From Sanguinoderma infundibulare (Eukaryota > Basidiomycota > Agaricomycetes > Polyporales > Polyporaceae): a stretch of 64,000 nt of DNA. Numbering within the stretch: the stretch's first letter is position 1; each line of letters starts with the position of its first letter. The notes under the pieces were generated by a model. That model had not been told where the DNA came from. It saw nothing but the letters and a program-made list of their open reading frames with translations, and searched no databases. The stretch covers positions 1,488,001 through 1,552,000 of the forward strand of contig JAVLRN010000004.1 in the NCBI GenBank assembly GCA_032821775.1, read 5' to 3'. The translations under genes and the position numbers were made by a program. Shown in pieces: positions 58,879-64,000 of this stretch.

Positions 58879-61800
58879 ATGGCGCTCATTTTGAACTCCA
58901 GGCTGTCGGCAGTCTGCTCCCTTCTCCTTCTTGTCATCTCCACCGATGCGGCCGCTTCTAATGGCTCGTCGGTCGACGTTGGCTCTAGCGTCTTGAGCTC
59001 TGCCTCTGGGTCTGCGCCGATCTCATCCACAGTCTCCAGCGTGGAGTCCACCGTGGCTAGTTCTGTCTTGTCCGTCACGACGTCGGCTGCCTCTGACGCG
59101 ACTTCCCCCGCGTCTGTTACTTCCGCTGTGCCGACCACGCCAAGCGGTGATCCTCCTACCGAAACCAGTACGTACAATATTTTGGTCTAATTTGCGCATT
59201 CCTCGGTCATTTCGTTCCTCTGTCCCTGTCCTTTCCCGTATTTTTTAGAGTGTGCAAACACTTGGCTTCACTTTAATGCGATGAACGCATTCTGACCAGA
59301 CCTTTGCTTTCAGCTCTGATCACGTTCCCCATATCCTCCTACTCCTTCTCGTCCTTCCCCGTCCCCTCCGCTTCTCCCATACCTGGCGTATACCCTTCGA
59401 CGTCCGTCAACTCGCCGCCTCCTCCTGGATCCCAGCTCATCCCCGATTTCGGCCCCGCCTGGGCGCAAGCTAAGGCCAAGGCAAAGACGCTCATCTCGAG
59501 CTGGACGGTAGAGCAAAAAGTCACCGTTGTCACCGGCACAGGTTGGCAGCGCGGCCGCTGCGTCGGGAACATTGCAGCGGTCGGCGAGTGGCCCGGGCTC
59601 TGCCTCGACGACGCGCCGCTCGGGGTCCGCGACACCGACTTCGTGACGGCATTCCCAGCAGGGATCAACGCCGCGGCGACGTGGAATCGAACCCTTATCC
59701 GCGCACGGGGTCAGGCGATTGGCGAGGAGTTCAAGGGCAAGGGCGTGAACGTCGGGCTGGGCCCCATGATGAACTTGGGGAGGGTCGCGGAGGGTGGGCG
59801 GAACTGGGAGGGGTTCGGGGCGGACCCGTTCCTTAGTGGGGAGGCGGCGTACGAGACTGTGCTCGGGTGGCAGTCAGACGGCGCGCAAGCATGCGCGAAG
59901 CACTTCATCAACAAGTAAGTTCTCGAATTGAGCGACTCCAGGGCTCTCGCTGATGTAGCGATGCGGTACAGTGAGCAAGAGCACCTCCGCGAGCACGAGT
60001 CGTCCCACGTCGACGATCGCACGGAGCACGAGCTCTACCTGCGCCCCTTCCTGCGCGCCGTTCAGGCCGGTGTGACCAGCATCATGTGCAGCTACAGTGC
60101 GTGTCTTTTACGTGTGGCGACCACTCCCGCGCCAAACTGACTGTGTCCGATAGACCAAGTTAACGCATCTTGGGCCTGCGAGAACGACCGGACCCTCAAT
60201 CAGATCCTGAAGGGCGAGCTTGGCTTCCAGGGCTACGTCATGTCTGACTGGGGCGGGCACCACTCCACGTTGGCTGCCGTAGGCGGTCTCGATGTAAGTG
60301 CTAAAATTACTCGGATTAGAGTCCTGCTGCCGACGTGTTGCTGAATATGGCGCGGCGCCAGATGTCGATGCCGGGCGACATAGCGCTTTCTGGCCCAGGC
60401 TTGGGCCAAAGCTGGTGGGGCCCGAACCTCACTGCGTTTGTTGACAATGGAACGATCGCGGAGACGCGTCTCGATGACATGGTGGAGCGCATAATCGGCG
60501 CATGGTACCTTCTCGGGCAGGATGATGACTATCCTAGTGGTTCGTGGTTTCACCACGGCTGCTTCAAGCCCTCGTTTCTGACACCTCGACAGTGAACTTC
60601 AACGCGTACAACCAGACCGACCCCGCCACAAACGGCCACGTGGACGTTCAAGGCGACCACTTCAAAGTTGTGCGCGAGATCGGCGCGGCAAGCACGGTCC
60701 TCCTCAAGAACGTCGCGGGCGCCCTGCCGCTCCGCAAGCCAAGGTCCCTCGCCATCATCGGTGTGTCCTTTTTGCGCGATCACGTTTCTTCCTGGGAGTC
60801 CAACGTGCTAACCACTCCGTTTCAACTCTGGGTAGGCAATGACTCCGGTCCATCTACTCGTGGGCCGAACGGCTACACCACCCGCAACGGCGACGACGGC
60901 ACACTTGCCATGGGATGGGGCTCCGGCACCGTCAACTTCCCCTACCTCATCACCCCGCTCGAGGCCATCCAGCAGCGTGCGCGCGAGGACCGCGCTAGCG
61001 TCTCGTGGTTCCTCGATAACTGGGACCTCGCCGGCGCCGCCAGCACTGCGGTCGACCAGGACGTCGCGTTAGTGTGCGTGAACGCGGACTCGGGCGAGGA
61101 GCGGACGGCGCCCGTCGTCGACGGCCAGGCGGGCGACCGTTTCAACCTGACTCTCTGGGGCAACGCAGACGACTTGATCAGCGCCGTCGCGGCCGTGAAC
61201 CCGAACACGATCGTCGTCGTGCACTCGGTCGGGCCCGCTATCCTCGAGCCGTGGATCGAGAATCCGAACGTCACCGCCGTGGTTTGGGCGGGCATCCCTG
61301 GGCAGGAGTCCGGTAACTCACTCGTCGACGTCCTCTATGGGGCTGTGAACCCCTCAGGCCGGCTGCCGTACACGATCGCGAAGAGCGCCGAGGACTACCC
61401 CGCGCAGATTGTCTGGGGCGGCAACGCCAACGAAACGATCCTGGTCGAGTACACGGAGGGCCTCAACATCGACTACCGCCATTTCGACGCGAACGACATC
61501 CAGCCGCGGTTCGAGTTCGGATTTGGGCTGTCGTACACCGATTTTTCGTATTCGGGCTTGTCCGTGCAAGCCTTACAGCAGGGAGATAGCGATTCGGTGG
61601 ATCTGGAGAATGACTGGGCTGGGGGGAAAGCGTCGCCGAGCGTCGAGGGCGGCTCGACTGCCATTTGGCTCCACCGACCTGCGTTCGAGGTCTCTTTCAA
61701 GATTGAGAACGCCGGTAACGTCACTGGCGGCGAGGTGCGAGTTCAGCCCGTTCTTCCTGCCGTAGATGCGACGCTGACCGGAAATCGCAGATCCCACAGC

Positions 61801-62033
61801 TGTACCTGCACTTCCCCGCAAGCGCGGGCGAGCCCCCGAGCGTCCTCCGTGGTTTCTCGGACGTGCTGCTTGAGCCGGGCCAGAGCAAGACAGTGGCGCT
61901 CACGCTCTCACGGTACGACCTGAGCATCTGGGACGTCGTCGCGCAGGGCTGGCGCAAGCCTGATGGCGAGTTCACGTTCTCTGTCGGCGCGAGCAGCCGA
62001 GACTTCCGCTTGAATGGCACCATCCCCCTCTAA
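58879..62033 (+). CDS. Secreted GH3 beta-glucosidase, tandem copy 2
   Basis: Paralogue of the gene at 54387-57624 with the same intron plan. Signal peptide [20 protein letters not shown], then a longer Ser/Thr/Ala linker, an intron near 59168-59313, and the barrel: [37 protein letters not shown]. Nucleophile Asp in [11 protein letters not shown]. Further exons start [47 protein letters not shown]; last exon [11 protein letters not shown] to the TAA at 62031-62033. Differences from copy 1 include a three-residue insertion in the sandwich domain ([10 protein letters not shown] against EEIETVDG), which could affect domain contacts. The upstream in-frame start at 58831 is not favoured because copy 1 aligns to 58879. 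Confidence 0.9.
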
Positions 62034-62535
62034 TTGGTCAAGTCAACCACGATATACCTTATGCATGTACTGATACGAAACGGATGAAGATGATGTCTAG
62101 AACGAGTGATTGGTGTACTACTGAATGTATACCCGGTGTTCGGCCGTGACGGCGCTGTTTCGAGGTCAATTGTATGTGCTTTCTCGACGGTGCCACGCAA
62201 GGATTCGACGCAGTGTCGATGACTCCTTGAGGTGAGCCTGATTGACGTACTGTGAGCCTCGGCGTGTGGGGCTAGAGCTGATCGATCCATACCCAAAATT
62301 GGACGCGGATGGACACTGCTAGCGGCCGAGGAACATGACGGTTCGAGATGCACGATTCGACATGCATTGACAATACAGTGAACACTGTTCCGGCAATACG
62401 TGATATTGCAGCAGCAAGCGTTCGGTTTTCATCACATATTAGTCCGTATTCCGTATGCTCAACATCTGCCCGAAATGGGACGGGTTAGTCACAGTCGCAG
62501 CTTCACGACATAATCAACTCACTTCAAGTCAATCC
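62034..62535. other. Intergenic, 3' flank of GH3 copy 2
   Basis: No exon recognised. Confidence 0.45.
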
Positions 62536-62650
62536 GCCTCCGTTTGTGATCCAGGGGAGGACGCCTGCGCCCATCCAGGGACGTCGATTCCCAGCAGCTC
62601 CGGAAGCCTGCACCACAAGTCCCTCCGCGCCTCGAATCCTTACATGTCGT
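62536..62650 (-). pseudogene. BTB/POZ family 3'-end relic N
   Basis: The minus strand reads FEARRDLWCRLPELLGIDVP followed by GWAQASSPGSQTEAD and a TGA. This is the terminal R..W..LPELLGI(D/E)V.GW block of the BTB family in the window. No BTB core or Cys pairs are found upstream on the minus strand, so only the last 35 codons or so survive. Confidence 0.6.
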
Positions 62651-62699
62651 AGGATTTTCTTCGAACAACTTGGTGCTATGGAGAACGCGGTTCCACAGC

Positions 62700-63170
62700 G
62701 GTTGGTGAAACAACTTCGCCTAGTCAATTTGTCGGTGAGCTAACATAAATCGTCCCAACACGAGTTATGCTGATATTGTCACCTCATCGAAGCTAGACGA
62801 CGATGACGACTTGGCCTTCTTGTTGAAAGCATCAAACGGCAGTCTCAAGCACCTCATGCTACACTGGACTACTAGTGACGCAAATGCGCATATTGAAGGT
62901 AGAGGGTAGCCAGGCTTTGAGGTGTCAGAATACCATCTCAGGATTCTTGCGTGCGTATCTATGTTCTGGACGCTGCTGTTCTGATTTAGGGTCTGTACGA
63001 TACATTACGGCACCACACGTTAATCTCCCTGCAATCAATATTCCACTGGTCGAACTAGCCGAGCATTGTTTATTCGTTTCGGAACACAACACCACGTACC
63101 CATACACCCACTCCGTCAACTTGAGCGGTGGTACAAAATCCACCTCAATGCGATCTCGACAGGCGTAAAC
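62700..63170 (+). pseudogene. Possible F-box/LRR remnant
   Basis: Plus-strand pieces LVKQLRLVNLSVS and LDDDDDLAFLLKASNGSLKHLMLHW look like the leucine-rich part of an Agaricomycete F-box protein, similar in style to the gene at 1-1101. I cannot build a full gene and no F-box is visible. Confidence 0.3.
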
Positions 63171-64000
63171 CCATGCCTCTTCGTGACGTCCTCGACCTTG
63201 CCCGGAACCGCTCGCATCACACGAGACCAAATGTTCACTGATAACTTGGCAGCAACCCAGAGCAAGCACAAGAGCGAGTCTAGCATCGGAGCGTCCATAC
63301 CCCCGCGTGTCAAGCCTTGGTTTGACCATTACCGACACTGCGTACAAGCCGTCCAACACGACTCGTTACAGGGCTGGAGCAAAACAGCGGTTTGCATCGC
63401 TGACGCCGCTCAGCTGACTGGCGAACTTACCCTACTATGGTGCTCCAGCTTGGACTGACGGTCGCCTATGGGTATACGTAGGGGCGAGGACCTCTGACTG
63501 TCTTTCAAAGAGATGTCGCGTTTCTGGAGGGACATCATCGTAAACTTCTCCCGAACGGTCTCCGAAGGACGCGAGTATCGCGACATGTCTTTGACTTGGT
63601 GACACATGCATGCTCCGGGGTGACAATGGCCGAATTCAGAGCGGCTCTTTGGCGCACTGCGCGACGAATACCTTGAGCGATCCTCTATGTATCTACGTTG
63701 CCTGTCTGAATACAGTCCATGCAGGAGCGACAAACACAGACCTGTGACATCGAAGTGACTTTAAGTCTTCTGGTTTCGGCGCGATACCTAAATCTGCGTA
63801 AGCTCCTGTTGTACTCTTTAGATAATCGTCAGACCTGTCCAGCAGCAACCGTCCCCGATTCTTCTAGTCAGAGATAATGTGCCGAAAGGCACGATGCATT
63901 GTTGTATCCTCTAGCTACGATAAGCGTACATCTCAGCAACTCGAAAGCAACAAAAGCGAGTAAGGAACGCACCACTGAGGCGAGGAGCCCACAGCTCGCG
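63171..64000. other. Right edge, unassigned
   Basis: No family recognised in either strand; could hold ends of a gene outside the window. Confidence 0.35.

Overview
The window is nuclear DNA of a filamentous basidiomycete, most likely a wood- or litter-decaying Agaricomycete (Polyporales-like). I base this on many short GT-AG introns of about 50-60 nt, on high coding GC, and on family content typical of that group: a DUF6533 membrane protein, an F-box protein, a HET-domain protein, a sesquiterpene synthase, an Egh16-like secreted protein, secreted GH1 and GH3 beta-glucosidases, and a large BTB/POZ expansion. All gene models were spliced by eye from frame continuity and splice signals. Exon ends are given where they were worked out.

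Left part (1-22 kb) is mostly ordinary single-copy sequence. In order: a 5'-anchored F-box gene running off the left edge (-); a DUF6533 membrane protein (+); the SWI/SNF subunit Snf12/SMARCD homologue with a SWIB fold (+); a BAR-SH3 membrane-curvature protein (+); a HET-domain gene with a frameshift (-); a gene-poor stretch; a secreted Egh16-like protein with a long C-terminal extension (-); a second gene-poor stretch of about 4 kb; and a C2H2 transcription factor (-).

Middle part (23-52 kb) is a hotspot of one lineage-expanded BTB/POZ family, about 13 copies or pieces in 29 kb on both strands. Four copies look fully intact (37.8, 39.1, 40.8 and 48.1 kb), as does the one at 46.4 kb. Others are in many stages of decay: nonsense codons, frameshifts, loss of an exon, one copy whose second exon lies inverted, and one whose last codons were replaced by a 0.5-kb terminal-inverted-repeat element. 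Set among them are a complete sesquiterpene synthase (25.4-27.1 kb), a 14-TM MFS drug/H+ antiporter-type transporter (33.6-35.7 kb) and a secreted GH1 beta-glucosidase (43.4-45.3 kb).

Right part (52-64 kb) holds a GH3 relic joined to an unidentified gene 3' part, then two tandem secreted GH3 beta-glucosidases (54.4-57.6 and 58.9-62.0 kb), a BTB 3'-end relic and a possible F-box remnant. The GH1 and the two GH3 enzymes together would supply extracellular cellobiose/cello-oligosaccharide hydrolysis. The F-box and BTB proteins are plausible substrate adaptors for ubiquitin ligases, which is a family-based inference. No tRNA, rRNA or CRISPR was recognised.
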